A stretch of 64,000 bases of DNA, from positions 62,001 through 126,000 of the forward strand of contig NZ_BACP01000026.1 of assembly GCF_000260415.1 (NCBI RefSeq). Reading direction: 5' to 3'. A program made the position numbers and the translations under genes. The notes beneath the pieces are model-generated. The model saw only the letters and a program-made list of their open reading frames with translations, was not told the origin of the DNA and searched no databases. The DNA comes from Liquorilactobacillus mali KCTC 3596 = DSM 20444. GTDB lineage: Bacteria > Bacillota > Bacilli > Lactobacillales > Lactobacillaceae. The first letter of the stretch is position 1, and each line of letters opens with the position of its first letter. Below are positions 25,410-41,655 of this stretch, piece by piece.

Positions 25410-25679
25410 TTACCAACTAGCCTTTTTTACACCAGGAATTTGTCCTTTGTGTGCCAATTCTCTAAATCTAATTCTTGACATTCCAAACTTACGCATGTAG
25501 GCATGTGGTCTTCCGTCCAAAAAATCACGATTATGTAATCGAGTTGGCGAAGCATTCCGTGGTAATTTGCTTAATCCCTCGTAATCATGCTTTGCAATCA
25601 ATTCTTTTCTTCTCTCAGCATATTTAGCAACCTGCAGCTCTAATTTCTTTTGCTTTGCTATTTTAGACTTCTTAGCCAA
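25410..25679 (-). CDS. rpsN: Zinc-independent 30S ribosomal protein S14 (89 aa form)
   Basis: This is the long S14 form that lacks the CxxC zinc ribbon of the 61-residue type. It starts [20 protein letters not shown], contains [20 protein letters not shown] and ends with [11 protein letters not shown]. In Bacillus the comparable paralogue is repressed by Zur and replaces the zinc S14 in zinc starvation. Here it opens an operon with a zinc-free L32 and an unknown protein behind a Zur-like palindrome, which supports the same control. Confidence 0.95.
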   Translation of the reverse strand: MAKKSKIAKQKKLELQVAKYAERRKELIAKHDYEGLSKLPRNASPTRLHNRDFLDGRPHAYMRKFGMSRIRFRELAHKGQIPGVKKASW

Positions 25680-25700
25680 AATAATTCCTTCTTTCTTTTT

Positions 25701-25723
25701 TAAACAGTAACAGTTACTATTTA
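25701..25723. promoter_or_regulatory. Zur-box-like operator
   Basis: The half-sites TAAACAGTAAC and GTTACTATTTA flank a central A, a 23-bp palindrome with one mismatched pair. Size, spacing and TAAA/TTTA ends resemble the Bacillus Zur box. It lies between the -10 and the rpsN start. Confidence 0.75.
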
Positions 25724-25751
25724 TATTACACCTCTTTTGCCTTTTTGTAAA
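25723..25751 (-). promoter_or_regulatory. Promoter of the rpsN-rpmF paralogue operon
   Basis: On the minus strand TTTACA and TAATAT are separated by 17 bases. The Zur-like palindrome abuts the -10, so a bound repressor would block initiation. Nothing else was found in the gap up to 26022. Confidence 0.75.
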
Positions 25752-26022
25752 TATTATTACTGTTTTAATCTTTGCCTATAGGACGATTTGTCATTATCAT
25801 TTAAAAGTAATCATAGTGAGAAATGATAAAAATTATAGACTTCTGCATTTTTCTAAATGCGCTTCCATATTTCAAATATGTTAAACTCGACTTGAAAATA
25901 AAAAAGAATTGGTTCAAACTACAAATAATAGTTATTTAAAATAATAGTTTTTTACATTACAAGTACTATAGTCCAAAATCTGAAGACCTTAAAAGCTGAA
26001 TTTATTTTGGGGGATATTTATT

Positions 26023-26364
26023 ATGCAAGAAAACGATAAAGTTGTACCTGCTGGAGTTAAAGGCTGGAACTGGGGTGCTTTTATGTACAATATTTTTTGG
26101 GGAATTGGTAATAAAACATATCTTCCACTTTTATGTTTGATTCCACTTTTCAGTATTATTTGGGTTTTTGTATGTGGTTTTAAGGGTAATGAATGGGCAT
26201 GGCAAAAAGGTAATTATAAAGATGTAGAAACATTTAAAGCTGTACAGTCTACATGGAATCGTGCTGGACTTGTTCAATTTATAATAGCCATTGTTGTTAT
26301 TATCTTATATTTTCTATTCTTTGCTGCACTTATTTCAAGTATATTTAATTTATATTCAAACTAA
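26023..26364 (+). CDS. Small two-helix membrane protein
   Basis: The 113-residue protein has the motif GVKGWNWGAFMYNIFWGIGNKTY, a pattern seen in a family of short lactobacillus membrane proteins (sometimes labelled DUF2628-like). Hydrophobic segments lie near residues 38-55 and 83-110, joined by KGNEWAWQKGNYKDVETF. It has a GGGGGAT ribosome site. The function is unknown. It stands alone. Confidence 0.65.
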   Translation: MQENDKVVPAGVKGWNWGAFMYNIFWGIGNKTYLPLLCLIPLFSIIWVFVCGFKGNEWAWQKGNYKDVETFKAVQSTWNRAGLVQFIIAIVVIILYFLFFAALISSIFNLYSN

Positions 26365-26573
26365 AGCTTTAATATTATAACTTATATTTTCGAAGTTAAC
26401 ACATCTATCCATGTTGTTAAAAAAATGCTTGGAGATATCAACTCTAAAAATACAATTGCTATCTATACTTATTTTACTAAAGACAACAAACGCGGTACTG
26501 TGATACGGCTGAATATTTTGTCGACTATATCGATTTTTAAGTCGTTTGTGAGTCAATATAAAAAATTGCGAAA

Positions 26574-26626
26574 TAAAAAAGCTGTAACAAACGCTATTAT
26601 ATCAACGTTTGTCATAGCTTTTTTCC
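26574..26626. terminator. Bidirectional terminator downstream of sufB
   Basis: AAAAAAGCT...ACAAACG and CGTTTGT...AGCTTTTTT form a stem with A and T runs on both sides, directly after the sufB stop. Confidence 0.75.
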
Positions 26627-26628
26627 TT

Positions 26629-28032
26629 TTAACCAACAGAACCTTCCATCTGGTACTCAATCAGCCTGTTAAGTTCGACTGCATATTCCATTGGCAGTTC
26701 CTTGGTAAATGGTTCAACAAATCCCATAATAATCATTTCAGTTGCTTTTTCTTCAGTAATCCCGCGACTCATCAAATAATAGAGCTGCTCTTCTGAGATT
26801 TTGGAAACCTTTGCCTCATGTTCCATCGAAACATTCCCATTTTTGATTTCATTAAATGGAATAGTATCACTTGCACTTTTTTCGTCAAGAATAATAGTAT
26901 CACATTCAACATGTGAGAATGAGCCATCACTAGTACGTCCGAAACGAACTTTACCACGATAATCTACACGTCCGCCATCTTTACACAAGGACTTAGAAAC
27001 AATCGAACTGGATGTGTTCTTAGCATTATGAATCATGCGGGCACCTGTATCAGAAACAATATCTTTACCTGCGAAAGCAATCGAGAGCATTGTTCCTCTC
27101 GCACCCTCACCATTCATATACACACTTGGATACTTCATCGTAACCTTGGAACCTAGATTGCCATCAACCCATTCCATCGTTCCATTCTCAAGAGCTTGCG
27201 CACGTTTCGTTTCAAGACTATAAACATTATCTGACCAATTTTGAATCGTTGTATAGCGGCAGTATGCATTCTTCAACACATTAACCTCAACAACAGCTGC
27301 GTGCAGACTGTCTTCAGAATAGTTAGGAGCTGTACATCCTTCAACATAGTTTACACTTGCACCTTCATCGACGATGATCAAGGTTCGCTCAAACTGTCCA
27401 CTATTTCCAGCATTAATTCGGAAGTAGCTCTGAATTGGCACTTCTGTTCTAACACCCTTTGGTACATAAATAAATGTTCCACCTGACCAAACTGCAGAAT
27501 TTAATGCAGCAAATTTGTTATCAGAAGGAGGGATTAGCTTGCCAAAATACTTCTTTACTAATTCTGGATATTGCTGTACGGCCGAATCCGTATCCATAAA
27601 GACAATTCCTAATTTTTCAAAATCTTCACGCATATTATGGTAAACAACTTCGGATTCATACTGTGCAGAAGAACCAGCTAAATATTTACGCTCAGCCTCT
27701 GGAACACCCAAGCGATCAAAAGTTTTCTTAATGTCTTCAGGGACATCCTCCCAATTACGAGCAATTTTATCACTGTCACGCCTAAAATAATTAATGTGAT
27801 TCAAGTCAAGCGTAGTCAAATCAGGCCCAAAATCAGGCATTTCCATCTGTTCATAACGTCTAAACGACTTCAAACGAAAATCCAGCATCCAATCCGGTTC
27901 ATTTTTTGCTGCTGAAATTTGCCGCACAATTTCTTCATTGAGACCTTCACCAGTTGTCAAAATTGGCTGAATATCATCTTTAAAACCATACTTATATTCT
28001 CCGCCCAGACCAAGCATACTTGCATCTGCCAT
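26629..28032 (-). CDS. sufB: Fe-S cluster assembly scaffold protein SufB
   Basis: SufB is the scaffold subunit of the SufBCD complex, on which Fe-S clusters are built. The beta-helix core carries the family sequence [42 protein letters not shown] with the conserved cysteine, and [22 protein letters not shown]. The C-terminus is [15 protein letters not shown]. The length of 467 residues is standard. It is the last gene of sufC-D-S-U-B, 14 bases after sufU. Confidence 0.97.
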   Translation of the reverse strand: MADASMLGLGGEYKYGFKDDIQPILTTGEGLNEEIVRQISAAKNEPDWMLDFRLKSFRRYEQMEMPDFGPDLTTLDLNHINYFRRDSDKIARNWEDVPEDIKKTFDRLGVPEAERKYLAGSSAQYESEVVYHNMREDFEKLGIVFMDTDSAVQQYPELVKKYFGKLIPPSDNKFAALNSAVWSGGTFIYVPKGVRTEVPIQSYFRINAGNSGQFERTLIIVDEGASVNYVEGCTAPNYSEDSLHAAVVEVNVLKNAYCRYTTIQNWSDNVYSLETKRAQALENGTMEWVDGNLGSKVTMKYPSVYMNGEGARGTMLSIAFAGKDIVSDTGARMIHNAKNTSSSIVSKSLCKDGGRVDYRGKVRFGRTSDGSFSHVECDTIILDEKSASDTIPFNEIKNGNVSMEHEAKVSKISEEQLYYLMSRGITEEKATEMIIMGFVEPFTKELPMEYAVELNRLIEYQMEGSVG

Positions 28033-28046
28033 ATAATAACTCCCTC

Positions 28047-31020
<2,974 letters not shown>

Positions 31021-31034
31021 AATTCACCTCATCC

Positions 31035-31817
31035 CTACGCATCTTCATCAACAAGCTTAATGTCTAATCCAAGCTCATCTCTTATCCCTGCGTAACCTTC
31101 ATCTTCCAACCTCTTAGCAAGTTCTGGTCCACCTTGTTCTACAATTCTACCGCCCATCATCACATGAACAACGTCAGGTACAATATAATTTAGGAGACGC
31201 TGATAATGCGTAATGATTAATGAACCAAATTCAGGTCCTCTCATCTTGTTAACACCGCGTGAGACAACCTTTAACGCATCAATATCCAACCCAGAATCAA
31301 TTTCATCTAGAATTGCAAACTTGGGTTTAATCATCATCAATTGCAATATTTCATTCCGCTTTTTTTCACCACCGGAAAATCCTTCGTTAAGGTAGCGGTC
31401 TGCCATTTCCTCGGTCATATCCAATACTGACATTGTTTCGTCCAATTGTTTCAAGAAATTTTTAATCGAAATTGCATCATCTTCAGGCCTGCGAGCGTTA
31501 ATCGCACCACGAATGAATTCTGCATTCGTTACACCAGGAATCTCAGCGGGATACTGCATCGCCAAGAATAGCCCAGCACGGGCACGTTCATCAACCGGTA
31601 AATCAAGAATATTTTCACCATTAAGTAAAACTTCTCCTTTAGTTACCTTATATGCAGGATGTCCCATGATTGCTTCCGACAAAGTTGATTTACCAGTTCC
31701 ATTTGGTCCCATGATCGCGTGGATTTCCCCGGTTTTCATCGTTAAGTTAACACCTTTTAGTATATTTTTACCTTCAATTGATACATGTAAGTCTTTTATT
31801 TCAAGTGTTGACATCAT
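31035..31817 (-). CDS. sufC: Fe-S cluster assembly ATPase SufC
   Basis: SufC is the ABC-type ATPase of SufBCD. Walker A is GPNGTGKSTLSEAIMG, the signature is FSGGEKKRNEILQL and Walker B is FAILDEIDSGLD. The start at 31817 follows TTGGAGGAATTG; the upstream in-frame TTG is the ribosome site itself. The 260-residue length is normal. It is the first gene of the operon, directly behind a strong promoter. Confidence 0.97.
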   Translation of the reverse strand: MMSTLEIKDLHVSIEGKNILKGVNLTMKTGEIHAIMGPNGTGKSTLSEAIMGHPAYKVTKGEVLLNGENILDLPVDERARAGLFLAMQYPAEIPGVTNAEFIRGAINARRPEDDAISIKNFLKQLDETMSVLDMTEEMADRYLNEGFSGGEKKRNEILQLMMIKPKFAILDEIDSGLDIDALKVVSRGVNKMRGPEFGSLIITHYQRLLNYIVPDVVHVMMGGRIVEQGGPELAKRLEDEGYAGIRDELGLDIKLVDEDA

Positions 31818-31845
31818 CAATTCCTCCAATTTAGAACACGCTCTA

Positions 31846-31874
31846 ATTTTAGCTTAATTGCAAATCGTTTTCAA
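31846..31874 (-). promoter_or_regulatory. suf operon promoter
   Basis: On the minus strand TTGAAA and TAAAAT are separated by 17 bases, 29 bases before sufC. Confidence 0.8.
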
Positions 31875-31944
31875 TTAGAAAATTCATTAAATTTTAATTT
31901 TTATAAATAACTACGGATAATAAGACAAATATCTTATCGTTTAT

Positions 31945-32298
31945 TTAGAGCCATTCTGTCTCATACACATCAGGTTTAAATCCACAAGTAAAGTGAGTTC
32001 CTTCAATCATCAGTGGTCTCTTGATTAATTTACCATCACTGGCCAAGAGTTCACTTGCCTCTTCATCACTCATTGAAGGAACCTTATCCTTTAGTTTTAA
32101 TTCACGGTACTTAATGCCACTCGTGTTAAAGAAATATTTGATTGGATGGTCGCCCTGTTTAATAAGCACCAATAATTCTTCTTTAGTTGGAGGAGTTTCC
32201 ACTATATCGACTTCATTATATGATACATTTTTTTCGTCTAACCATTTTCGTGCTTTGGCACAAGTACTGCAACGATTGTAACAATACATTTTCTTCAA
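31945..32298 (-). CDS. ArsC/Spx-family protein (YusI/MgsR-like)
   Basis: This 117-residue thioredoxin-fold protein has a CxxC at C10-C13 (NRCSTCAKARKWL), then the family patterns DIVETPPTKEELLVLI, FFNTSGIKYRELKLKDK and KLIKRPLMIE. It lacks the RNA polymerase-binding features of true Spx, as far as can be seen, and fits the arsenate reductase-like YusI group better. Redox regulation or thiol chemistry is likely; arsenate reduction is not established. It lies next to suf but divided from it by a promoter. Confidence 0.85.
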   Translation of the reverse strand: MKKMYCYNRCSTCAKARKWLDEKNVSYNEVDIVETPPTKEELLVLIKQGDHPIKYFFNTSGIKYRELKLKDKVPSMSDEEASELLASDGKLIKRPLMIEGTHFTCGFKPDVYETEWL

Positions 32299-32411
32299 TC
32301 AAACCAACTCCCTTTTTATACTAAAATTTATTATAGTACAAGACCTAATTTGTGACAAAGAAGAGTAATCCAAGATTGTAACTATATGTGTATTTTATAA
32401 AAAATTATCAC

Positions 32412-32490
32412 AAAAAAGCTAGGTCAAAATTGTTGACCTAGCTCCTTATTCATTCTGGATAAACGTGTTCCACATGTCAAACTTCTTTTA
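32412..32490 (-). repeat. Dispersed intergenic repeat, copy 7
   Basis: The internal box TCTGGATAAACGTGTTCCAC and an 11-bp hairpin AGCTAGGTCAA/TTGACCTAGCT followed on the minus strand by TTTTTT. It begins right after the rodA stop and serves as its terminator. Confidence 0.9.
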
Positions 32491-32501
32491 AACAAAAAAC
32501 A

Positions 32502-33701
32502 TTAATGAAAATCTTTGCTATTACTGAACATATAACTCTTGTTATGGTATCTCATCGACATTATTAACCCAATACCAATCATATTTCCAATTAATGATGA
32601 CCCACCTTGACTCACAAAAGGTAACGGAATACCTGTCAATGGGAGAAGTCCTATGCTCATTCCAATATTTTCAAATACGTGGAAGAGTATCATCATAATT
32701 ACCCCAGTAGAAATATACGCATAAAACTCATTCTTAGTATCAAAAGTAACTTGAATCATTTGAAAAATTAATAACAGATATAAAAATATCAAGACACATC
32801 CACCAATAAAGCCAAAATTCTCTCCAATAACCGAAAAAATCATATCAGATTCGCGGACGGGTACATACACATTTGAAACATTAAACCCCTTGCCAAGAAG
32901 TTTACCCGAGCCAATTGCTTTCATACTCTGCCACAATTGATAACTTGTTGAGGATGTATCAGCTGATGGATTCAGCCACGCTTCAATACGGTTAAATTGA
33001 TAGGTTTTAAAGCCAATTTGTTCCAGAATACTTCTTCCATATATTACTAGTGTAATGGCGGTAGCACCTAGCGCACCACCAGCAATCGCTATCGGTGCAA
33101 TAATCTTCCAGGTTATACCCGAAACAATCACAACTCCTCCAAAAATAGCAAAAAAGACAAGCATCGTTCCAAAATCATTTTGTAACTTAAGTAAAACAGC
33201 TATTGGTAATGTCCAGCCAATCATTTTAAATAATAACTTCCAGTCATTATTCGAAGTATGTTCAATATATTCATTATTATGTTGAGAAACAACTCGACCC
33301 AACATCATAATATATGCAGGTTTCATAAGCTCAGAAGGCTGAAAAGTCAAGCTCCCAATTGCAAACCAGCTCCTAGCACCTGTCTTAGCATAGTAATATC
33401 TACTATACAAAAACAAAACCATCACTAACAGAAATATCCCAATACCATACACGATTGGAGCCAACTTCCACAGCTGTTCCGCATCAAATTGCATAATAAT
33501 TACGATTGCGATCGTTCCAATTGCATACCATACTACCTGTGTCAAAATCATCTTGGTAACACTAGATGTACTTGTATCATGACTCGCAGCAACGTATATT
33601 GATGCTATCCCAATCACCGCTAACACAAGAACTGAAAAGATAATACCATAATCAATCCGAACATCTTTATTATCCGCTCTCGTTAATTGTTCTTCAGCCA
33701 A
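32502..33701 (-). CDS. rodA: SEDS peptidoglycan polymerase RodA
   Basis: This ten-helix SEDS-family glycosyltransferase polymerises wall glycan during elongation. Visible are RSWFAIGSLTFQPSELMKPAY, QNDFGTMLVFF (conserved acidic site), VRESDMIFSVIGENFGFIGG and GIPLPFVSQGGSS. FtsW has the same motifs, but the neighbourhood of mbl and DUF2969 points to RodA. The length is 399 residues. The ATG has AGGAGG. Confidence 0.93.
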   Translation of the reverse strand: MAEEQLTRADNKDVRIDYGIIFSVLVLAVIGIASIYVAASHDTSTSSVTKMILTQVVWYAIGTIAIVIIMQFDAEQLWKLAPIVYGIGIFLLVMVLFLYSRYYYAKTGARSWFAIGSLTFQPSELMKPAYIMMLGRVVSQHNNEYIEHTSNNDWKLLFKMIGWTLPIAVLLKLQNDFGTMLVFFAIFGGVVIVSGITWKIIAPIAIAGGALGATAITLVIYGRSILEQIGFKTYQFNRIEAWLNPSADTSSTSYQLWQSMKAIGSGKLLGKGFNVSNVYVPVRESDMIFSVIGENFGFIGGCVLIFLYLLLIFQMIQVTFDTKNEFYAYISTGVIMMILFHVFENIGMSIGLLPLTGIPLPFVSQGGSSLIGNMIGIGLIMSMRYHNKSYMFSNSKDFH

Positions 33702-33808
33702 TATAGCTCCTCCTTATAAATACTACCCGCGAACCTAAACAGATAACCTTAAATAATAAAACCGCTAGTATGAGTATCCATATCTACCGGATTTACAAAA
33801 AATTCTAT

Positions 33809-34033
33809 CTAATTCGCATGGTGAAGATGATAATCACGTATCAACAAGTTGATGGCCTCGTCATGTGAACTAGTCCTAAAAGTTTCACCATTTGGAAGCA
33901 ATGCTACAAAACCTCTTTTTGAAACCCTGACACTGCCTAAGGTTGCTGAGCCTATCGTCAATATAATTTCAGTCTCACCATCTACGATTTTTTCTTCTTC
34001 TTTAATTTCGATGTTTTTCTCTCTACGTGACAC
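33809..34033 (-). CDS. DUF2969 family protein
   Basis: This 74-residue protein has a charged N-terminus (MSRREKNIEIKEEEK), a central VRVSKRGFVALLPNG and a helical end EAINLLIRDYHLHHAN, the DUF2969 pattern. The family is limited to lactic acid bacteria and is usually found between yidD and rodA as here. Its function is unknown; context suggests envelope or shape. Confidence 0.85.
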   Translation of the reverse strand: MSRREKNIEIKEEEKIVDGETEIILTIGSATLGSVRVSKRGFVALLPNGETFRTSSHDEAINLLIRDYHLHHAN

Positions 34034-34102
34034 TATTTTCCTCCAATGTGAGAATTTTCTAAATACCTATTAGTCCAAAAAAAGTGTTTCTTAAACTTTA
34101 AT

Positions 34103-34348
34103 CTATTTTGAGTTATCATTACGTCTTAAATTAAACCTTGTGGGTACTGGATCATAACCACCCTTCACTAGAGGATGGCACCTTAAAATCCTAGCAGTTC
34201 CCATTAACAATCCCTTTATGACCCCATGTTTCTCTAAAGCTTGAATCATATAAGTAGAACAAGTTGGATAATACCGACAACTTGGTGGAAAAAAAGGGGA
34301 AATTCCTTTTTGATATCCACGCACAAGTAAAATCAACAGCCGCTTCAT
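34103..34348 (-). CDS. yidD: Membrane protein insertion efficiency factor YidD
   Basis: YidD helps membrane protein insertion together with YidC. The 81-residue protein contains the family signature [20 protein letters not shown], with both conserved cysteines, and [17 protein letters not shown]. An amphipathic N-terminal helix precedes it. It lies 25 bases after mbl on the same strand. Confidence 0.95.
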   Translation of the reverse strand: MKRLLILLVRGYQKGISPFFPPSCRYYPTCSTYMIQALEKHGVIKGLLMGTARILRCHPLVKGGYDPVPTRFNLRRNDNSK

Positions 34349-34373
34349 CGAAATTATCCCCCTTAATTTATAA

Positions 34374-35360
34374 TTATTTCTTGCTTTTTTCTATATGTTC
34401 TAATAAGAAACCTGTTCCCATTGCAACATCATCCAAAGGAGAATCAGCAACCATTACTGGAACCTTTAAATGCTCTGAAAATAATTGATCAATTCCATTT
34501 AACAATGCTCCGCCACCAGTTAAAACAATTCCACGATCAATAATATCAGCAGCTAATTCAGGTGGGGTTTGTTCCAAAACATCTTTAGCAGCATCAATAA
34601 CTGACATCATTGTCTCATGCAGAGCACTCTCAATCTGATTAGATGAAAGTGTAATTGTCCGAGGAAGACCATTCACAACATCACGTCCACGAACTTCCAT
34701 CTGATCACTGCGATGATCCGCTAAAACTGTACCAATTTCAATCTTGATTTTTTCAGCAGTTCGTTCACCAATTTGTAATCCCTGTGTTTTACGTGTGTAT
34801 GTCATAATATCGGAATTCAAACGATCCCCTGCTATTCTCAACGAACGGCTCACAACGATATCGCCAAGAGAAAGGATAGCTATGTCACTAGTTCCACCAC
34901 CGATATCAATTACCATGCTACCATGTGGTTGAAAAATATCCAATCCAGCACCAATCGCGGCAACTTTAGGTTCTTCTTCCAGAAAAACGTTCCCACCACC
35001 AGATTTTTCACCAGCTTGCCTAATTGCCTTGCGCTCAATAGAAGTTGTGTTAGTTGGACAACAAATTAAAATATTAGGTTTAGACATAAATCCCTTAACA
35101 TTAAGTTTCTTAATAAAATATGAAAGCATCTGTTCTGTTATATCAAAATCAGCAATTACTCCATCCTTCAGTGGACGAATTGCTCGAATATTATTAGGAG
35201 TCCTTCCAACCATCTTATAGGCTTCCGAACCAACGGCTAATACTCTTCCTGTGTGAGTATCGATTGCAACTACTGATGGCTCATTTAAGACAATACCTTT
35301 GCCCTTTAGATTGATTAAAACATTAGCAGTTCCTAAATCAATACCAATATCTTTAGCCAT
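34374..35360 (-). CDS. mbl: Rod-shape-determining protein MreB/Mbl
   Basis: This actin-like protein guides lateral wall synthesis. The phosphate-1 motif [13 protein letters not shown], the phosphate-2 motif [14 protein letters not shown] and the adenosine motif [14 protein letters not shown] are present. The length of 328 residues fits. In B. subtilis mbl is also near murA-related genes, and the location next to murA and yidD suggests Mbl rather than the minCD-linked MreB; this paralogue choice is an inference. Confidence 0.93.
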   Translation of the reverse strand: MAKDIGIDLGTANVLINLKGKGIVLNEPSVVAIDTHTGRVLAVGSEAYKMVGRTPNNIRAIRPLKDGVIADFDITEQMLSYFIKKLNVKGFMSKPNILICCPTNTTSIERKAIRQAGEKSGGGNVFLEEEPKVAAIGAGLDIFQPHGSMVIDIGGGTSDIAILSLGDIVVSRSLRIAGDRLNSDIMTYTRKTQGLQIGERTAEKIKIEIGTVLADHRSDQMEVRGRDVVNGLPRTITLSSNQIESALHETMMSVIDAAKDVLEQTPPELAADIIDRGIVLTGGGALLNGIDQLFSEHLKVPVMVADSPLDDVAMGTGFLLEHIEKSKK

Positions 35361-35517
35361 AGTTATTCTCCTTTAATAAATTGTATGTAGTATTTTAAAA
35401 GCAAGGTTACCCCTTGATTGCCCTACAAAAAACCTATTATATTATACCACAAACATTCTTTTACAAGCATATAGAATTATAATAAATACAGGATTAAGCC
35501 ATGACTTTTAGAGATAC

Positions 35518-36825
35518 TTAATTATTGAGCTCAGAAACTTCCCTGTTTTTAATGGCAAGATTCCCTTCATTAACTCTTGTAATCTCAGCCCCTAAAGCTG
35601 CGAGTTTCTGATGAAAATGGTAATATCCGCGATCGAGGTATTTCAGATGAGTTACTTGAGTGTAACCATCTGCAACAAGGCCAGCCAAAACCAATGCTGC
35701 CGCAGCTCTCAAATCAGTTGCTGCAACTTCAGCACCATGTAATTTTGCTGGACCGTGGAGAATCGCGGAGTTACCTTCAATCCTAACATCAGCATTCATT
35801 CTTCTTAATTCGCCAAAGTGCATAAATCTATTTTCAAACACTGTTTCTGTTATAACACTTTCCCCATTTGACAATAATTGTAAAATAGAGATTTGTGGTT
35901 GCATATCGGTCGGAAAGCCAGGATGAGGTAAAGTCTTAACTGTTACAGGTTTCAAATGTTTTGTTCCAATCACCCTAATTCCCTCATTCTCTTCAGTTAC
36001 AGAAACCCCCATTTCTTCTAATTTAGAAATTAATGGACGATTATGTTCTGCAATCGCATTCTTCACTAACACATTTCCATTAGTGGCAGCAGCAGCAACC
36101 ATAAACGTGCCAGCTTCAATTCTATCTTGTACAATTGTATGATCGGTCCCGTGTAATTCAGTAACACCAACGATCTTCAATCGTTCAGTCCCCGCACCAA
36201 CCACATTTGCACCCATCTTATTTAAAACATTTGCTAAGTCAACAATTTCAGGTTCACGCGCAACATTTTCGATAACAGTTGTCCCTTTTGCAAGCGTAGC
36301 TGCCATCATGATGTTCTCCGTAGCCCCAACACTTGGAAAGTCCAAATAAATATCTGCACCAACAAGACCCTCAGTCGTTGCCTCAATATAACCATCGTGA
36401 TGTTCAACTACCGCACCCATGGCCTCAAGACCTTTTAAGTGTAGGTCAATTGGTCTCGAGCCAATTGCACATCCACCAGGCATAGCAACCTTTGCATGTC
36501 CTAAACGCGCCAATAACGGACCAATAACTACTATGGAAGCGCGCATTTTAGAAACATATTTGAAAGGTGCTTCATACGACAACTTAGAAGTTGCATCTAA
36601 TGACACAGTCTTGTTAATTTCGTCCATTTCAACTTTAACATTTAAAAAGCGTAATACATTATTCATCATATAAACGTCAGATAGGACTGGGACACTATCC
36701 AACTGCATTGTTCCTTCTTTTGCCAATAAGCTTGCCGCCAAAATAGGCAAAACTGCATTTTTTGCTCCTTCAATCTCAACACTACCAACAAGCCGATTAC
36801 CGCCATGAACGATTATTTTTTCCAA
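35518..36825 (-). CDS. murA: UDP-N-acetylglucosamine 1-carboxyvinyltransferase MurA
   Basis: MurA transfers enolpyruvate to UDP-GlcNAc, the first committed step of peptidoglycan synthesis. K22 and N23 are in [11 protein letters not shown], and the active cysteine C119 is in [18 protein letters not shown], so it should be fosfomycin-sensitive in principle. The length of 435 residues is normal. It is likely the MurA1-type copy near atp and DUF1146. A paralogue elsewhere is common in Firmicutes. Confidence 0.97.
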   Translation of the reverse strand: MEKIIVHGGNRLVGSVEIEGAKNAVLPILAASLLAKEGTMQLDSVPVLSDVYMMNNVLRFLNVKVEMDEINKTVSLDATSKLSYEAPFKYVSKMRASIVVIGPLLARLGHAKVAMPGGCAIGSRPIDLHLKGLEAMGAVVEHHDGYIEATTEGLVGADIYLDFPSVGATENIMMAATLAKGTTVIENVAREPEIVDLANVLNKMGANVVGAGTERLKIVGVTELHGTDHTIVQDRIEAGTFMVAAAATNGNVLVKNAIAEHNRPLISKLEEMGVSVTEENEGIRVIGTKHLKPVTVKTLPHPGFPTDMQPQISILQLLSNGESVITETVFENRFMHFGELRRMNADVRIEGNSAILHGPAKLHGAEVAATDLRAAAALVLAGLVADGYTQVTHLKYLDRGYYHFHQKLAALGAEITRVNEGNLAIKNREVSELNN

Positions 36826-36859
36826 AATGATTCCTCCAAGTTATCATAATAAGCATCTT

Positions 36860-37096
36860 CTATTTTTGAAATAAATAAGACAAATTGCGTACATTATTTA
36901 TGAAGTCCAAGAAAAATGAACTGCACATGTACCCAATTGCAATAGATACCATTACAATCAGTATTTTGAATATACCTTGTTTTTGCGAGGATATGTAACG
37001 ATCTAAACGTAAAGCTTGCACACAATAAAAAGCAAGAAAAACAAATACAAAGTTACATATAATGTTAAGTAATGCAGTGAGACCATAATAATTCAT
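36860..37096 (-). CDS. DUF1146 family (YwzB-like) membrane protein
   Basis: This 78-residue protein has two membrane helices (residues 10-28 and 44-65) separated by the family sequence QALRLDRYISSQKQG. DUF1146 proteins lie between the atp operon and murA in many Firmicutes, exactly as here. The function is unknown. A start at MNYYGLTAL follows GAGGAGTG. Confidence 0.88.
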   Translation of the reverse strand: MNYYGLTALLNIICNFVFVFLAFYCVQALRLDRYISSQKQGIFKILIVMVSIAIGYMCSSFFLDFINNVRNLSYLFQK

Positions 37097-37211
37097 TATT
37101 CACACTCCTCTAAAAGATACAGCTTAATATTATCATAAAAAAAAATACAAGTCTTTAAATATGTAATAAGTTTGTAATATTTTAATCATTTTTTACTTTT
37201 AATATGCTGCG

Positions 37212-37255
37212 CAAAAAAAATCATCCGATTCATAAAGTAATCGGATGATTAAAAA
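37212..37255 (-). terminator. Terminator of the atp operon
   Basis: AATCATCCGATT and AATCGGATGATT form a 12-base stem with A/T runs on both sides, about 25 bases after atpC. Confidence 0.88.
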
Positions 37256-37277
37256 AAATATTTTTACTTAATTAATA

Positions 37278-37703
37278 CTAGTGTCCTGATATATTCATAC
37301 GGTTAACTGCTCTTCTCAAAGCAATCTCAGCACGCTTGGTAGTATTAATATCATTGCTTTGTTTAGCTGCTTCTAAACGCCGTTCCGCGCGTTCACGAGC
37401 CTTAGCAGCACGATCTTTATCAATATTTTCCTTTTTCTCTGCACTATTCGCAACAACTGTCGCAACATTATCAGAGAATTCAACAAAACCACCACTAACT
37501 GCGATTTCATCAAACTTGTCATCAGTACCCTGTACTTTAACCCTTACTTCATCAATTTCTAGCGAAGCAATTAAAGGAATGTGATTTGGTAAAATACCAA
37601 TTTCACCCACAGTCGTCTTAAAAACTGCTAATCTTGTTTGACCCTCATAGACACTGCCATCAGGAGTAACTACACTAACTGTCAATAAATCTTGTTCAGC
37701 CAT
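37278..37703 (-). CDS. atpC: ATP synthase epsilon subunit
   Basis: The epsilon subunit belongs to the central stalk and regulates ATP hydrolysis. The beta-sandwich begins LLTVSVVTPDGSVYEGQ and contains GEIGILPNHIPLIASLE; the helical hairpin at the C-terminus is rich in ARERAERRLEAAKQ. The ATG at 37703 follows GGGGG; a TTG directly before it is less likely. 141 residues. Confidence 0.96.
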   Translation of the reverse strand: MAEQDLLTVSVVTPDGSVYEGQTRLAVFKTTVGEIGILPNHIPLIASLEIDEVRVKVQGTDDKFDEIAVSGGFVEFSDNVATVVANSAEKKENIDKDRAAKARERAERRLEAAKQSNDINTTKRAEIALRRAVNRMNISGH

Positions 37704-37717
37704 CAAAGTTACCCCCT

Positions 37718-39121
<1,404 letters not shown>

Positions 39122-39145
39122 TTAAACATTCCTCCAATCATCTTA

Positions 39146-40099
39146 TTAATCAAGAGCAGCCTGTGCACCTGTAATTTCCGTAATTTCAGTAGTAATCGCA
39201 CTCTGACGAGCACGGTTATACTGTAATTCCAATGAAGAAATAACATCTTTTGCATTATCAGTCGCAGACTTCATCGCCGTCGAACTAGAACCATGCTCAG
39301 AGGTTTTTGCATCAAGAATTGCCCCGTAAATTAAGCTCGCAGCATATTGAGGCAATACCACCTCTAAAATTGCATCTTCTGAAGGCTCCATCTCATACTC
39401 AGCTGAAAAGCCCTCCTGTTCGCTGTCATCGGTCAAATCATCATTACCAACATTCATAGCAGAAATCGGTAACATTGGTTCAGCACGAAACTCCGATGTC
39501 AGTGAATTAACGAAGTGATTATAACAAACAAATAATTCATCATAAGTTTCGTCATCATACATATCAATAATCTTTTTGACTAATTGATGAGTCTCTCTGA
39601 ATTTTGGAATATCTTTAACTCCACGAAATTCAAAAGGAACTTTGTAGCCCCTCTTCTTAAAGAAGTCAGCACCAGTACCGCCAATTGCGATAATCACTAC
39701 GTCCTCTGTGGAATGATTGCCACCACTGATTAATTCCAGTGTCTGCTTAATCACGTTACTATTGTAACTTCCCACTAATCCACGATCAGAAGTAATTACC
39801 ACAATTCCTGTATGTTTAACTGGTCGCTTAACCAACATACTCAATCCATCAATCTGATCATCATTTTCATTTGCTTCCTTCGTGCGAGGTGTAATTGACG
39901 CACCACCATCAAGAAGATGAGATTTAGCAAGATGAGTGATAACACTACGGATTTTTTTAGCATACACTTGATAGCTAGTCGTATGACGTTGAATCTGACT
40001 CAATTTAGCAGTCGAAACCATCTGCATTGCACCAGTGATTTGTTCTGTCTTCTTAGTTGAAGAGATTCTTCGTTTAATTTCTTGTAGAGAAGCCCCCAC
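39146..40099 (-). CDS. atpG: ATP synthase gamma subunit
   Basis: Gamma is the rotating shaft of F1. The N-terminal helix [22 protein letters not shown] and the C-terminal [19 protein letters not shown] are the conserved coiled-coil ends. An insertion of acidic residues ([20 protein letters not shown]) near residue 220 gives the 317-residue length usual in lactobacilli. Confidence 0.97.
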   Translation of the reverse strand: MGASLQEIKRRISSTKKTEQITGAMQMVSTAKLSQIQRHTTSYQVYAKKIRSVITHLAKSHLLDGGASITPRTKEANENDDQIDGLSMLVKRPVKHTGIVVITSDRGLVGSYNSNVIKQTLELISGGNHSTEDVVIIAIGGTGADFFKKRGYKVPFEFRGVKDIPKFRETHQLVKKIIDMYDDETYDELFVCYNHFVNSLTSEFRAEPMLPISAMNVGNDDLTDDSEQEGFSAEYEMEPSEDAILEVVLPQYAASLIYGAILDAKTSEHGSSSTAMKSATDNAKDVISSLELQYNRARQSAITTEITEITGAQAALD

Positions 40100-40117
40100 T
40101 AGCCTTCACCGACCTTT

Positions 40118-41647
<1,530 letters not shown>

Positions 41648-41655
41648 TTATATAA

